The notes under the pieces: model-generated | The model's database searches: none | Told to the model about the DNA's origin: nothing | Seen by the model: the letters and a program-made list of their open reading frames with translations, nothing else | Made by a program: the position numbers and the translations under genes | Shown: in pieces, positions 1 through 8,776 of the stretch | How the letters are laid out: each line of letters begins with the position of its first letter | Numbering within the stretch: position 1 is the first letter of the stretch | Assembly: GCF_030408355.1 (NCBI RefSeq) | Contig: NZ_CP046606.1 | Location: 1,612,001-1,676,000 of the forward strand | Origin: Corynebacterium afermentans subsp. afermentans | GTDB lineage: Bacteria; Actinomycetota; Actinomycetes; Mycobacteriales; Mycobacteriaceae | Reading direction: 5' to 3' | Length of the DNA stretch: 64,000 nucleotides

Positions 1-689
1 TGCTTCTGGAACCAGACAAGTGCGAGGTGAGCTGCAACCAGGGCGAGGATGATGCCCGGCAGGATCAGCACGTGGAGGATGTAGAAGCGGTCCAGCATCA
101 GGTCCGACGGGAAGTCGCCGCCGAAGATAGCCCAGTGAATCCAGGTGCCGATGATCGGCAGGCCCAAGATGATGGCGGACATGATTCGCAGGCCGACGCC
201 GGAGAGCAGGTCGTCCGGCAGGGAGTAACCCATGAAGCCCTCGATCATGCCCAGCAGCACGAGGGTGACACCGATGAGCCAGTTGGCCTCACGCGGGCGA
301 CGGAACGCGCCGGTGAAGAACACGCGCATCATGTGGGCGAACATCGCCATCATGAACATCAATGCGGCCCAGTGGTGCATCTGGCGGACAAACAGGCCGC
401 CACGCACGTCGAAGGAAATATCCAGCGCGGTTGCGTATGCGCGGGACATCTCGACGCCGTTGAGCGGCAGGTACGCACCGTCGTAGATGACCTTTGTAAT
501 AGAAGGGTCAAAGAACAGTGCCAGGTAAACACCGGTCAGCAGCAAGATGATGAAGCTGTACAGCGCCATCTCGCCGAGCATGAAGGACCAGTGGGTCGGG
601 AAGACCTTGTTCAGCTGCGGGCGCAGGACGCCCGAGATTGTGTAGCGCGAATCAACGTTGTCCGCGACTTGCTCAAGTTTAGTGCTCAT
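1..689 (-). CDS. qcrB: Cytochrome bc1 complex cytochrome b subunit, partial
   Basis: This is the N-terminal part (about 229 residues) of the diheme cytochrome b of the menaquinol:cytochrome c reductase; the C-terminus lies beyond the left window edge. The ATG is at 689-687 and the protein begins [20 protein letters not shown]. Reading inward gives the hydrophobic helices and histidines expected of cytochrome b, including an [18 protein letters not shown] segment in the second helix, where heme-ligating histidines sit. Its ATG overlaps the qcrA stop codon by one base (TAATG), so the two are translationally coupled. The order ctaE-qcrC-qcrA-qcrB is typical of corynebacteria, where this complex forms a supercomplex with aa3 oxidase. 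Identification is from the sequence; the supercomplex role is family knowledge. Confidence 0.95.
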   Translation of the reverse strand, partial: MSTKLEQVADNVDSRYTISGVLRPQLNKVFPTHWSFMLGEMALYSFIILLLTGVYLALFFDPSITKVIYDGAYLPLNGVEMSRAYATALDISFDVRGGLFVRQMHHWAALMFMMAMFAHMMRVFFTGAFRRPREANWLIGVTLVLLGMIEGFMGYSLPDDLLSGVGLRIMSAIILGLPIIGTWIHWAIFGGDFPSDLMLDRFYILHVLILPGIILALVAAHLALVWFQK

Positions 690-1909
690 TAGGACTGACG
701 CTCCCAGAATGCCGGGCCGACGGGCTCAATGAAGTTCCCGTTGGCGATGAGGTAACCGTCTTCGTCAACAGTCACAGGCAGCTGCGGCAGTGCACGAGCG
801 GCCGGGCCGAAGACCGGCTTGCCGTACTGCAGAGCATCGAACTGCGACTGGTGGCACGGGCACAGGATGCGGTTGGTCTGAGCCTCGTAGAGCGAGGTCG
901 GGCAACCGATGTGCGTGCAGATCTTGGAGTAGGCGTAGTAGTCGCCGTAGTGGAAGTCCTCCTGGCCCTCACGCTCGATCGCCTTCTTCGCGTCCTGAGA
1001 ACGAAGACGAATGAGCATGACAGAGTTGCGCGGACCGTGGAGGGAGTGCATGTGGTGCTCGTAGACATCGCGCTCAGGGTCGTAGTCTTTGCCGTCGTTG
1101 ACGTCCTCCGGGTAGAGCGGGAACACCGTCTCCATGGCACCGGCCGGAAGATCCTCCGGGCGCATACGCACCAGGCGGGACACACCAGCGGTGGTGTAGT
1201 GGGAACCCGTCTGGCCCTCGTGCAGCTCGGCGATAGCGCCGGTGTCGCGGCCGAGGTAGACCTTCACGCCCTTGTCCTGAATGGTCCAACCGTGGGTCCA
1301 CAGGGTGCCGTCGCCGTGGTAGTCCAGCTCGTGGCGGACCTTCCACGGGTTCTTAATCATGCCGCCGAGCGGAGCGATGACCATCAGACCGGCGAGAACA
1401 CCCGCGGTGCCCAGCAGACCCTTCAGCGCCGAGCGGCGGCCCAGCGTCGAGGTCTCCCACGCGTCGTTCAACAGCGCGGTAGTGGTGCGGCGGTCCAACT
1501 CGCTGGAGCGGCCGTCGTGGCGACGCTGCACCGCGATCTCTTCGGGCACGAACTTCTTCACGTATTGGATGATGGCGACGCCGAGGCCGCAGAACGCCAG
1601 CGCGGCGGTCAGGCCGAGCAGCGGCGTGTAGAGGGTGTAGATAAACAGGCCCTCATCGCCGTGGAACTTCGGCTCCCACGGCCAGAACAGGTAAACGCCG
1701 AGGAAGGCCAACGCCGAGATGATCGAGATGGTCAGCCAGATACCAATGCCGGTGGCAGCGGACTTCTCGCGCGGGTCGCCCTCGACCGGGAAGCGCTCCT
1801 TGCGGTACGCCACCGTGACGTCGTCGAGCTCGGTGCCCAGGGCGGCCAGCTCCGCATTGCTCATGCGGTCCAGCTCTTCCTTCGTGTAATTCTTCTTCAC
1901 ATCACTCAT
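689..1909 (-). CDS. qcrA: Cytochrome bc1 complex Rieske iron-sulfur subunit
   Basis: A protein of 406 residues that carries electrons from menaquinol to cytochrome c within the bc1 complex at the cytoplasmic membrane. The C-terminal Rieske domain shows both cluster-binding boxes, CTHIGC and CPCHQSQFD, which supply two Cys and two His ligands to the 2Fe-2S centre. Three hydrophobic segments precede it, the actinobacterial arrangement (one helix in most other bacteria). The start is the ATG at 1909, giving [17 protein letters not shown], because it overlaps the qcrC stop in an ATGA. A longer reading to 1966 would run back into qcrC and is rejected. The length agrees with about 408 residues in C. 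glutamicum. Confidence 0.96.
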   Translation of the reverse strand: MSDVKKNYTKEELDRMSNAELAALGTELDDVTVAYRKERFPVEGDPREKSAATGIGIWLTISIISALAFLGVYLFWPWEPKFHGDEGLFIYTLYTPLLGLTAALAFCGLGVAIIQYVKKFVPEEIAVQRRHDGRSSELDRRTTTALLNDAWETSTLGRRSALKGLLGTAGVLAGLMVIAPLGGMIKNPWKVRHELDYHGDGTLWTHGWTIQDKGVKVYLGRDTGAIAELHEGQTGSHYTTAGVSRLVRMRPEDLPAGAMETVFPLYPEDVNDGKDYDPERDVYEHHMHSLHGPRNSVMLIRLRSQDAKKAIEREGQEDFHYGDYYAYSKICTHIGCPTSLYEAQTNRILCPCHQSQFDALQYGKPVFGPAARALPQLPVTVDEDGYLIANGNFIEPVGPAFWERQS

Positions 1910-2754
1910 GAGCGAGATCCAATCCACATAGCAGCGGCAGCGACCAGGGTCACGCCGATGATCCACATCGCCATACCTTCAGAAACCGGGCCGAGGCCAC
2001 CGAGGGCGTAGCCGCCCGGGGACGGGGTTTCCTTGGTGGACTTGATGAAGGCGATGATGTCCTTCTTCTCGTCAGCGGAGAGCTGACGGTCAGAGAACTT
2101 CGGCATGTTCTGCGGGCCGGTGAGCATGGCCTGGTAGATCTCCTGCTCGTTGGCCGGATCAAGCGTCGGCGCGTACTTACCGGACGACAGTGCGCCGCCG
2201 CGGCCGGTGAAGTTGTGGCAGGACGCGCAGTTCAGGCGGAACAGCTCGCCGCCGCGGGCGACGTCTGCTTCCTGGATGTTGCCGTCGTAGTCCTTGCCAC
2301 GCAGCTCTTCCATGGCCAGCGAGCCGTCCTCGTTGTACACCAGCTCCGGGCCGCCGCCGTTCGCCGCAACGTAGGCGGCGAGGGCGAGAGCCTGCTCTTC
2401 GGTGTAGCGCGGACGCTTGCGTTCAGCCTGAGCGTCGTTGGACATCATCGGCATACGGCCGGAATTGACCTGGAAGTACACGGCGCCTTCGCCGGTACCG
2501 ATGAGCGACGGACCACGGTCCTCGACGCCCTGCAGGTTCGCGCCGTGGCAGGTGATGCAAGCGACGTCGTAGAGGTCCTTGCCCTCCTGGATCAGTGCCT
2601 GGTCATCACGGGCCGCCGTTGCCACCTGTGAGTTCGGGGTGAGCGCGGATGCGAGCAGACCCGCACCGGTCAACCCCAGCGTCAGGGCTGCTGCGCCAGC
2701 GAGCGTGCGCTGCGTCTTGCGTCCCTGGCGCTTCTTCTTGGGTGTGTTTTCCAT
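1906..2754 (-). CDS. qcrC: Cytochrome bc1 complex diheme cytochrome c1
   Basis: This 282-residue membrane-anchored diheme cytochrome c replaces both c1 and a soluble cytochrome c in actinobacteria. Two CxxCH heme-attachment motifs are visible, CITCH in the first domain and CASCH in the second. There is a basic N-terminus with a hydrophobic signal or anchor segment ([18 protein letters not shown]) and a C-terminal membrane helix ending near ISRS. Distal methionine ligand candidates lie in GRMPMMS and NMPKF. It follows ctaE after a 63-bp gap and overlaps qcrA by four bases, so ctaE-qcrCAB reads as one operon. The second heme domain passes electrons on to the CuA site of CtaC. Confidence 0.96.
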   Translation of the reverse strand: MENTPKKKRQGRKTQRTLAGAAALTLGLTGAGLLASALTPNSQVATAARDDQALIQEGKDLYDVACITCHGANLQGVEDRGPSLIGTGEGAVYFQVNSGRMPMMSNDAQAERKRPRYTEEQALALAAYVAANGGGPELVYNEDGSLAMEELRGKDYDGNIQEADVARGGELFRLNCASCHNFTGRGGALSSGKYAPTLDPANEQEIYQAMLTGPQNMPKFSDRQLSADEKKDIIAFIKSTKETPSPGGYALGGLGPVSEGMAMWIIGVTLVAAAAMWIGSRS

Positions 2755-2817
2755 TGTGTTCCCTTTATCGACTTTTCAGAATTTTTCCGCTCCCCCAGGC
2801 AATCGCCTGGAGGCGCA

Positions 2818-3438
2818 CTACTGAACGATGTAGATGGTGATGAACACGCCGACCCAGATGGCATCGACGAAGTGCCAGTAGTAGGAAACTGCCATCGCGG
2901 CGGTTGCCTGAGCCGGGGTGAACTTCGACTTGGCAACGCGCAGCAGCACCACGATGAACGCGATGATGCCGGCGGTCACGTGGGCCATGTGGAAGCCGGT
3001 GATGATGTACACCACCGAACCGAAGACGGAGGACTGCGGCGTTACGCCGGCCATGACCATCTCGGTCCACTCAAAGGCCACCAGGCCGAGGAAGATGACG
3101 CCTAGCACAACGGTCACGGTGAACCACTTGCGCAGGCCGAACACGTCACCCCTCTCGGCGGCGAACACACCGAACTGGGAGGTGAAGGAGGACGCGATCA
3201 GCACGACGGTGATAATTCCGCCGAACAGAATGTTGAGGTGATCGGTCTGAGTGCTCCAGTCACCGTTGGCGAGGCCGTTTGCGCGCGACGTGAAGTACAT
3301 CGCGAACAAACCGGCAAAGAACATGAGCTCTTGGGCGAGGAACGCAATCGTGCCCACGCTGACCATGTTCGGACGGTTCAGCGCTGGGACGCGATTCTGC
3401 GGCGTCGCCATATCTTGGTTTGTCATTGCGGTCGTCAC
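2818..3438 (-). CDS. ctaE: Cytochrome c oxidase subunit III
   Basis: A 206-residue five-helix membrane protein of the aa3 oxidase. It belongs to the heme-copper oxidase subunit III family, with the EWTEM segment and helices typical of the shorter bacterial form. The start is GTG at 3438 (MTTAMTNQDMATPQN), supported by an AGGGGAT ribosome-binding site about ten bases upstream; the ATG at 3426 would sit too far from it. It is the first gene of the ctaE-qcrCAB operon and is preceded by a 400-bp untranslated region that must hold its promoter. Subunit I (ctaD) is not in the window. Confidence 0.94.
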   Translation of the reverse strand: MTTAMTNQDMATPQNRVPALNRPNMVSVGTIAFLAQELMFFAGLFAMYFTSRANGLANGDWSTQTDHLNILFGGIITVVLIASSFTSQFGVFAAERGDVFGLRKWFTVTVVLGVIFLGLVAFEWTEMVMAGVTPQSSVFGSVVYIITGFHMAHVTAGIIAFIVVLLRVAKSKFTPAQATAAMAVSYYWHFVDAIWVGVFITIYIVQ

Positions 3439-3695
3439 GGGTGTGATTATCCCCTATTTCGTCCTGATATTCATCTCACTCACCCCCGAAATTTTCCTGT
3501 GAACCTGTGCGCCACCAGCGTCTTTTGCATACACACGTATGACGGAAAAACTTTTTTATTTTTTCGGGAACTTTTCTGCCCCAAATCCGACTAGATCAAT
3601 GCTGGTCATCGCGTCAGGCGGCGATCCCCCTCCCCCACCGAGAGATTTCGGCCCGCATTTTCGCGCATTTTTCCGCGGGCGGTGAAGTTCCCAAG

Positions 3696-3711
3696 TGTGC
3701 CTGATCTCACA
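3696..3711. promoter_or_regulatory. Possible GlxR (CRP-family) site upstream of ctaE-qcrCAB
   Basis: The sequence TGTGCCTGATCTCACA resembles the corynebacterial GlxR consensus TGTGANNTANNTCACA, with the right half intact and one mismatch in the left half. GlxR is known to control respiratory chain genes in C. glutamicum. The position, about 260 bases before the ctaE start codon, is far for direct activation, so this is a weak call. Confidence 0.3.
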
Positions 3712-3796
3712 CCCTCTGTGGTCCGACTCGGCGGGCTAAATGGGGGACAAACTTTCGGATGATCGGAACCTAAACTGCACCATAACGACAGAAAAA

Positions 3797-3826
3797 TCCC
3801 CCGTCGCGACCGTTCGCGGCGGGGGA
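3797..3826 (-). terminator. Rho-independent terminator of ctaCF
   Basis: A 13-bp stem (TCCCCCGTCGCGA paired with TCGCGGCGGGGGA, one G-U pair) with a four-base loop lies directly after the ctaF stop. In the minus direction it runs into a five-T tract. A T-rich stretch also follows in the plus direction, so it may work both ways. Confidence 0.85.
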
Positions 3827-3841
3827 GTTTTTCTTCAGCGT

Positions 3842-4273
3842 CTAGTGCTTCTCACGCGGAATACCGTACTGCAGGCTCAGCATGGCGGTGGCCCAAATCA
3901 GGAACACTGCACCAAGGGCGAGCAGCCACAGCTGCCAGAAGGCAATGCCCAGGCCGAGCACGCAGATGGCGACGGACATCGTGAACGGCCAGATGGAGCT
4001 CGGGGAGAAGAAGCCGAGCACGCCGGCGCCGTCTTCGATCTCCGCCTCTTCCCAGTCCTCCGGGACGATATCCATGCGACGCTCGGTGATGTCGAGGTAG
4101 CCGGCGAGCATGAAGGACATGACAGCAGCCAGCACGAGACCAACAGCGCCGACCCACTCCACACCGAAGAGGTACGCGTCCTCACCGATCCAAGCGGTGG
4201 CGAGGATGTAGAACACGGCCATCAAAGCAAGGAAGGTGCCGATGGCGTAGAAAACCTTTGATCCAGTTCCCAT
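3842..4273 (-). CDS. ctaF: Cytochrome c oxidase subunit IV, actinobacterial type
   Basis: A 143-residue membrane protein with four predicted helices, matching the small actinobacterial aa3 oxidase subunit CtaF in length and layout. It starts at an ATG (MGTGSKVFYAIGTFLALMAVF), 18 bases after the ctaC stop, and is clearly the second gene of a ctaC-ctaF operon that ends at the strong terminator at 3797-3826. The family is needed for assembly of the four-subunit oxidase. No cofactor-binding residues are expected or seen. Confidence 0.93.
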   Translation of the reverse strand: MGTGSKVFYAIGTFLALMAVFYILATAWIGEDAYLFGVEWVGAVGLVLAAVMSFMLAGYLDITERRMDIVPEDWEEAEIEDGAGVLGFFSPSSIWPFTMSVAICVLGLGIAFWQLWLLALGAVFLIWATAMLSLQYGIPREKH

Positions 4274-4291
4274 GGCTTCGCTCTCTCTTTC

Positions 4292-5386
4292 TTAAACGTT
4301 CGCGTTCGGGTCGACAGAGTTGTTGCCGTCGCGGGTGTCAGTGCGGCCCGAGACGAACGGACGGGTGGAGGTGGCGTACGGGTCCTCACCGATGGACTTC
4401 AGCGCCTCGGAGTTCGGGGCACCCGGGTTGTCCCGGCGGAACTGGATGTACTGCTCGAACTTCTCCGGGCTCACAGCGCGGACCTCGAAGTTCATCATTG
4501 CGTGGTAGGTACCGCACATCTCAGCACAGCGGCCGACGAAGGCGCCCTCTTCCTCAATGCGCTCAATCTGGAACGCGCGCTGCTGTTGGTTGTTCTCCGG
4601 GTGCGCGTAGACGTCGCGCTTGAACAGGAACTCCGGAACCCAGAACGCGTGGTTCACGTCGCCGGACGCGAGGCGGAACTCAATCGCCGTGTCGGTCGGC
4701 AGCACCAGCACCGGCACCTCTTCGGTGGAGCCGATGGTCTCGATCTCGTTGAAGTTGAGGTAGGACTGGTCGCCCATGGACGTGCCGTGGATCGGGTTCG
4801 CGTTGTGCATGTCCTCCGGATCGAACTTGGTCTCCTCGGCGAGCGCCTGACGTTCGGCATCCAGACCGTCGTAGTCCTGGCCGTCCGCGGTCAGGTCGCC
4901 GGCAACGTTGGCGTAGCCGAACTTCCAGTTCCACTGGTAGCCGGTGACGTCGACGGTCACCTTCGGATCCTTGTCCAGGGCGGTGGTCTTCGTCTGCGCC
5001 TGAACGGTGAAGAAGAACAGCACCATGACGATGATGATCGGCAGGACGGTCAGCCCCAGCTCGAGGCCGATGTTGTACTGCGTCTGGCGCGGGAACTCGC
5101 CGGCGCCGCTCTTCGCGCGGGCCTTAGAGTTCCAGCGGACGATGGCCATGATGAACAGCCCCCACATGATGATGCCGATAATCCAGGCGGCAACCCAGGT
5201 CCAGACCCAGAAGTTGTACATCTGGGTGCCCTCAGGGGTGACTGGGTCCGGCCAGCCCATGTCGAGGATGTTTGCGACCGCCTCCGGCGCAGCGACGTCA
5301 CAGCCAGCGAGCCCGAAGCTGCCGAGCAGGAGTGCTGCCGCGACGCCGGCCTTCTTGGCGAAACCGCGGTTTACTTCCTTATCCAC
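4292..5386 (-). CDS. ctaC: Cytochrome c oxidase subunit II (CuA lipoprotein)
   Basis: A protein of 364 residues that receives electrons from QcrC. It begins with a signal peptide ending in a lipobox (FGLAGC), so it should be a lipoprotein, followed by two membrane helices (WVAAWIIGIIMWGLF and VLPIIIVMVLFFF). The C-terminal cupredoxin domain ends with the CuA motif GRCAEMCGTYHAMM, which supplies the Cys-x3-Cys, His and Met ligands. The start chosen is GTG at 5386 with AGGAAGG about nine bases upstream; a reading from 5470 would add 28 residues that do not look like a signal peptide. It is transcribed with ctaF and diverges from ltsA. Confidence 0.95.
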   Translation of the reverse strand: MDKEVNRGFAKKAGVAAALLLGSFGLAGCDVAAPEAVANILDMGWPDPVTPEGTQMYNFWVWTWVAAWIIGIIMWGLFIMAIVRWNSKARAKSGAGEFPRQTQYNIGLELGLTVLPIIIVMVLFFFTVQAQTKTTALDKDPKVTVDVTGYQWNWKFGYANVAGDLTADGQDYDGLDAERQALAEETKFDPEDMHNANPIHGTSMGDQSYLNFNEIETIGSTEEVPVLVLPTDTAIEFRLASGDVNHAFWVPEFLFKRDVYAHPENNQQQRAFQIERIEEEGAFVGRCAEMCGTYHAMMNFEVRAVSPEKFEQYIQFRRDNPGAPNSEALKSIGEDPYATSTRPFVSGRTDTRDGNNSVDPNANV

Positions 5387-5420
5387 GTGTGTCTGCCTTC
5401 CTGTCCACACTAAAAACACT

Positions 5421-5448
5421 GAATGTTCATGTTCGTGACAGAACATTC
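5421..5448. promoter_or_regulatory. Inverted repeat in the ctaC promoter region
   Basis: GAATGTTC (5421-5428) and GAACATTC (5441-5448) form a perfect 8-bp inverted repeat with a 12-base spacer, 35-62 bases upstream of the ctaC GTG. It looks like a dimeric repressor or activator site. No known corynebacterial regulator is assigned. Confidence 0.45.
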
Positions 5449-5525
5449 CTACGGGGCCAGAATAGTTCATCCGGCCTGGCCCATCGGAATCTTGAAAGTG
5501 GAGGCTGCGGTGGGGGCCGGAGGTT

Positions 5526-5551
5526 CGTCGATAAGCAAGTGCTTAGCGACG
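5526..5551. repeat. Facing pair of the dispersed CGTCGANAAGC word
   Basis: CGTCGATAAGC at 5526-5536 faces its near complement GCTTAGCGACG at 5541-5551, forming a 12-bp stem with one mismatch and a two-base centre. A third partial copy, TTCGCTAAGC, follows at about 5560-5569. It lies between ctaC and ltsA, and its closest structural analogue is a paired uptake-sequence hairpin. Confidence 0.7.
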
Positions 5552-5731
5552 ATAACGCTTCGCTAAGCAAACGAGACCGCGAAAAAGTTCATCCTTAAGT
5601 TGGCCCCCTTATGGGGCACGGCGAAAGTTGGGCGGTTCCGGTTCACGAAAACGGGGTGCAAAACCTTATTGTTGAGGGGACTTCCCGCCGCGTGAAAACG
5701 GCGCACCTTATATATACGGAGAGGTTTGAGT

Positions 5732-7654
5732 ATGTGTGGCCTTCTTGCCCTTCTAACCGCGGACGCAAACGCAGCCAAGTTCGTTGATTCTGTCGAGCGC
5801 GCCCTGCCGTGCATGTACCACCGCGGCCCGGACGCGGCCGGCACCTGGAACGACGACTCGGCCGTGTTCGGGTTTAACCGCTTGGCCATCATCGACCTCG
5901 AGCACTCCCACCAGCCGCTGCGTTGGGGCCCAGCAGACAACCCGGAGCGTTACGCGCTGACCTTCAACGGCGAGATCTACAACTACATTGAGCTGCGCGA
6001 AGAACTGCAGGCCGCCGGCCACACCTTCAACACGTCCGGCGACGGCGAGCCGATCGTGGTGGGCTTCCACCACTGGGGCGCGAACGTTGTGGAGCACCTG
6101 CGCGGCATGTTCGCGTTTGTCATCTGGGACACCGAGACGCAGACGATGTTCGCGGCGCGCGACCAGTTCGGCATCAAGCCGCTGTTCTACGCCACCACCG
6201 ATAAGGGCACGGTCTTCGCCTCCGAGAAGAAGTCCATCCTGGAGATGGCGCCGGAGCTCGGTCTAGGCCTGGATCTTGACCGTCGTGCGATCGAGCACTA
6301 CGTGGACCTGCAGTACGTGCCCGAGCCGGAGAGCCTCCACAAGGAGATCCGCCGCGTCGAGTCCGGCTGCACCGTCACCTTGAAGCCGGGCGGAAAGGTG
6401 CACTCGGACCGCTACTTCAAGCCGCACTTCAAATCCCAGCCAGTGCCGAAGGGCAAGGAGCAGGACCTCTACGACCGCATCGCGCATGCACTTGAGAATT
6501 CGGTGGAAAAGCACATGCGTGCCGACGTCACCGTTGGCTCCTTCCTCTCCGGCGGCATCGACTCCACCGCGATTGCCGCCCTGGCGAAGCGCCACAACCC
6601 GAACCTGCTCACCTTCACCACCGGTTTTGAGCGCGAGGGCTACTCCGAGGTGGACGTGGCCGCCGAGTCCGCCGAGGCGATCGGCGTGGAGCACATCGTG
6701 AAGATTGTCTCCCCGGAGGAGTACGCCAACGCCATTCCGAAGATCATGTGGTACCTGGACGACCCGGTGGCGGACCCGTCCCTGGTGCCGCTGTTCTTCG
6801 TGGCGCAGGAGGCCCGCAAGCACGTCAAGGTGGTGCTCTCCGGCGAGGGCGCCGACGAGCTGTTCGGCGGCTACACCATTTACAAGGAGCCGCTGTCGCT
6901 CGCGCCGTTTGAGAAGCTGCCGGGTGCACTGAACAAGGGCCTGAACCGTTTGAGCCGCGTGCTGCCGGAGGGCATGAAGGGCAAGAGCCTACTCGAGCGC
7001 GGCACCACCCCGATCGAGGACCGCTACTACGGCAACGCCCGCTCCTTCAACTTCGATCAGCTCAGCCGCGTGCTGCCGTGGGCGAAGCGCGAATGGGACC
7101 ACCGCGAGGTCACCGCCCCGATCTACGCCGCCTCCACCGAGATGGACCCGGTGGCGCGCATGCAGAACCTGGACCTGTTTACCTGGATGCGCGGCGACAT
7201 CCTGGTCAAGGCCGACAAGATGAACATGGCCAACTCGCTGGAGCTGCGCGTTCCCTTCCTGGACAAAGAAGTCTTCGAGGTCGCCCAGACCATCCCGTTT
7301 GACCAGAAGATCGCCAACGGCACCACCAAGTACGCCCTGCGCAAGGCGATGGAGCAGATCGTGCCGCCGCACGTTTTGCACCGCAAGAAGCTGGGCTTCC
7401 CGGTGCCGATGCGCCACTGGCTGGCGGGCGACGAACTCTACGGCTGGGCGCAGGACACCATCCGCGAATCCCAGACCGACGACATCTTCGCCAAGGACCA
7501 AGTCCTGGAGATGCTCAAGGAGCACCGCGACGGTGTCTCCGACCACTCCCGCCGCCTGTGGACGGTGCTGGCGTTCATGGTCTGGCACGGCATCTTTGTC
7601 GAGCACCGCATCGACCCGCAGATCGAGCACAAGGACTACCCGGTCCAGCTCTAG
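5732..7654 (+). CDS. ltsA: Glutamine-hydrolysing asparagine synthase, LtsA type
   Basis: A protein of 640 residues with an N-terminal glutamine amidotransferase domain (class II, nucleophile Cys2 in MCGLL) and a C-terminal asparagine synthetase ATP-pyrophosphatase domain. The PP-loop SGGIDST and the SGEGADELFGGY segment are intact. The ATG at 5732 is chosen because it exposes the catalytic Cys after Met removal and has GGAGAGG seven bases upstream; the TTG at 5726 would bury it. In C. glutamicum the orthologue LtsA lies beside ctaC and affects cell-wall structure and lysozyme sensitivity, probably by amidating a wall precursor rather than by making free asparagine. The reaction is family knowledge; the envelope role is inferred from neighbourhood and length. 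Confidence 0.94.
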   Translation: MCGLLALLTADANAAKFVDSVERALPCMYHRGPDAAGTWNDDSAVFGFNRLAIIDLEHSHQPLRWGPADNPERYALTFNGEIYNYIELREELQAAGHTFNTSGDGEPIVVGFHHWGANVVEHLRGMFAFVIWDTETQTMFAARDQFGIKPLFYATTDKGTVFASEKKSILEMAPELGLGLDLDRRAIEHYVDLQYVPEPESLHKEIRRVESGCTVTLKPGGKVHSDRYFKPHFKSQPVPKGKEQDLYDRIAHALENSVEKHMRADVTVGSFLSGGIDSTAIAALAKRHNPNLLTFTTGFEREGYSEVDVAAESAEAIGVEHIVKIVSPEEYANAIPKIMWYLDDPVADPSLVPLFFVAQEARKHVKVVLSGEGADELFGGYTIYKEPLSLAPFEKLPGALNKGLNRLSRVLPEGMKGKSLLERGTTPIEDRYYGNARSFNFDQLSRVLPWAKREWDHREVTAPIYAASTEMDPVARMQNLDLFTWMRGDILVKADKMNMANSLELRVPFLDKEVFEVAQTIPFDQKIANGTTKYALRKAMEQIVPPHVLHRKKLGFPVPMRHWLAGDELYGWAQDTIRESQTDDIFAKDQVLEMLKEHRDGVSDHSRRLWTVLAFMVWHGIFVEHRIDPQIEHKDYPVQL

Positions 7655-7671
7655 GTAGTGCCTGCACTACC
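7654..7671 (+). terminator. Hairpin at the ltsA 3' end
   Basis: GGTAGTGC and GCACTACC form a perfect 8-bp stem around a two-base turn, starting inside the ltsA stop codon. No T tract follows, so termination is uncertain; it may protect the transcript end. Confidence 0.4.
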
Positions 7672-7728
7672 TCAAACGTAGAGCCAGGGGTGTTGTGCTG
7701 CGCCCTGCGCGCCGGTTGGATGAGATGC

Positions 7729-8712
7729 ATGTCAAAAGCACGCAAAGTTCTTCTCACGGTCGGCGGCCTGATGGTCGCGCTCATTCTCGCAGCGGCTACC
7801 GTCTTGTACGTCTACGGTCCCGCTGCCACCGCCATGTACACCGGCACCGCTCGGTTCTTTGGCACGGACACCCCGAAGCGCTACACCTCTACGGTGCTCG
7901 ACCTCGCCGGCCAGGGCATCTACGCGGATTCTGCGGAGTTTGCGGAGGCCAGCGCGGCCGCTCGAGAGGAAGCGAAGCATGCGGAGACGCTCGAGGACAT
8001 CCGTCCCGCACTCAACAAAGCGGTCCACGCCGCCGGAGGCAAGCACTCCAAACTGATCGCACCGGTCACTGGCGACGATGACGAGGTTGCTGAAACGGAG
8101 GCCGCCAGCGTAGCGGTCAGAAACGGCGTCGCGGTTGCGACAGTGCCTGGAATCGACCGTCACGCTGACCTCCAGGCATATGCGGACACCCTCACCAGCG
8201 GCCTGATCCAAGCCCGGGATGATGGGGCTTGTGGGGCTATCGTGGACCTGCGCGGTAACTACGGTGGCGATATGGGGCCGATGCTCGCAGGGCTCTCGCC
8301 TCTACTTCCAGACGGTGAGGTACTCGAATTTGTCACAGCCGGCGGCTCGATGCCGGTCAGCGTCAGTGGTAACGCGGTCAACGGCGGAGGAAGCGCTGTG
8401 GAAACCGCGGGTGGCAAATGGGACGCGCCTACCGCTGTGCTTGTAGACGAACACACCGCCTCGTCCGGTGAAGCAACGATGTTGTCGTTCCGCGGCTTGG
8501 AACGCTCACGCAGCTTCGGTGCACCGACGGCCGGCTATGCCTCGGCCAACATGGTCTACGACTTTCCCGACGGAAGCAGCCTGATGCTCACCATTGCGAA
8601 GGACCGCGCCCGGACCGGCGAAACGTTCGCGGAGGATCCCATCCGTCCCGATGCTGGGGGTGGTGAAGCAGACGCGCTGGCGTGGCTCGCCGAGGAGCAT
8701 GGCTGCCGGTAG
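7729..8712 (+). CDS. Membrane-anchored S41-family peptidase
   Basis: A protein of 327 residues with one N-terminal membrane helix (VLLTVGGLMVALILAAATVLYVY) and an extracytoplasmic S41 (C-terminal processing peptidase-like) domain. The typical core is visible: DDGACGAIVDLRGNYGGDMGPML, then VLVDEHTASSGEATM with the candidate nucleophile Ser, then FGAPTAGYASANMVYDFPDGS. No PDZ domain is present, which makes it a short family member. The start is the ATG at 7729 (MSKARKVLLTV); an in-frame ATG at 7720 is an alternative. The substrate is unknown. It ends at the terminator at 8721-8753 and converges on the ErpA-type gene. Confidence 0.8.
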   Translation: MSKARKVLLTVGGLMVALILAAATVLYVYGPAATAMYTGTARFFGTDTPKRYTSTVLDLAGQGIYADSAEFAEASAAAREEAKHAETLEDIRPALNKAVHAAGGKHSKLIAPVTGDDDEVAETEAASVAVRNGVAVATVPGIDRHADLQAYADTLTSGLIQARDDGACGAIVDLRGNYGGDMGPMLAGLSPLLPDGEVLEFVTAGGSMPVSVSGNAVNGGGSAVETAGGKWDAPTAVLVDEHTASSGEATMLSFRGLERSRSFGAPTAGYASANMVYDFPDGSSLMLTIAKDRARTGETFAEDPIRPDAGGGEADALAWLAEEHGCR

Positions 8713-8720
8713 GACACGAA

Positions 8721-8753
8721 AAAGCTCCGCACTGTTTCACGGTGCGGAGCTTT
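8721..8753. terminator. Bidirectional terminator between the S41 peptidase and the Fe-S carrier gene
   Basis: AAAGCTCCGCAC and GTGCGGAGCTTT form a perfect 12-bp stem with a nine-base loop, A-rich before and T-containing after. It serves the two converging genes. A copy of the dispersed word CGTCGATAAGC follows at 8757-8767. Confidence 0.85.
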
Positions 8754-8776
8754 AGTCGTCGATAAGCAGGAAGTGC

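Larger units (their letters stand above)
3439..3841. other. Intergenic region upstream of ctaE
   Basis: About 400 bases without a credible gene between the ctaF 3' end and the ctaE start, both on minus. It contains the ctaF terminator (3797-3826), an A/T-rich block at 3544-3575, a short inverted repeat CATAC-ACAC-GTATG at 3529-3542 and a candidate GlxR/CRP-type half-conserved palindrome at 3696-3711. The promoter for ctaE-qcrCAB is expected here on the minus strand, but no -35/-10 pair stands out. Confidence 0.6.
5387..5731. other. Divergent intergenic region ctaC / ltsA
   Basis: About 345 bases between the divergent starts of ctaC and ltsA, with no convincing gene. It holds a perfect 8-bp inverted repeat (5421-5448), a cluster of three related AAGC-containing words at 5526-5569 that fold on themselves, a GCCCC-CTTAT-GGGGC hairpin near 5602-5616, and an A/T-rich TATATATA box about 15-22 bases before the ltsA start. 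Promoters for both genes must lie here. Confidence 0.6.

Noticed and set aside
1910..1966. The longer N-terminus of QcrA
   Set aside because: It would read through the end of qcrC; the ATGA overlap at 1906-1909 gives a start that fits the family.
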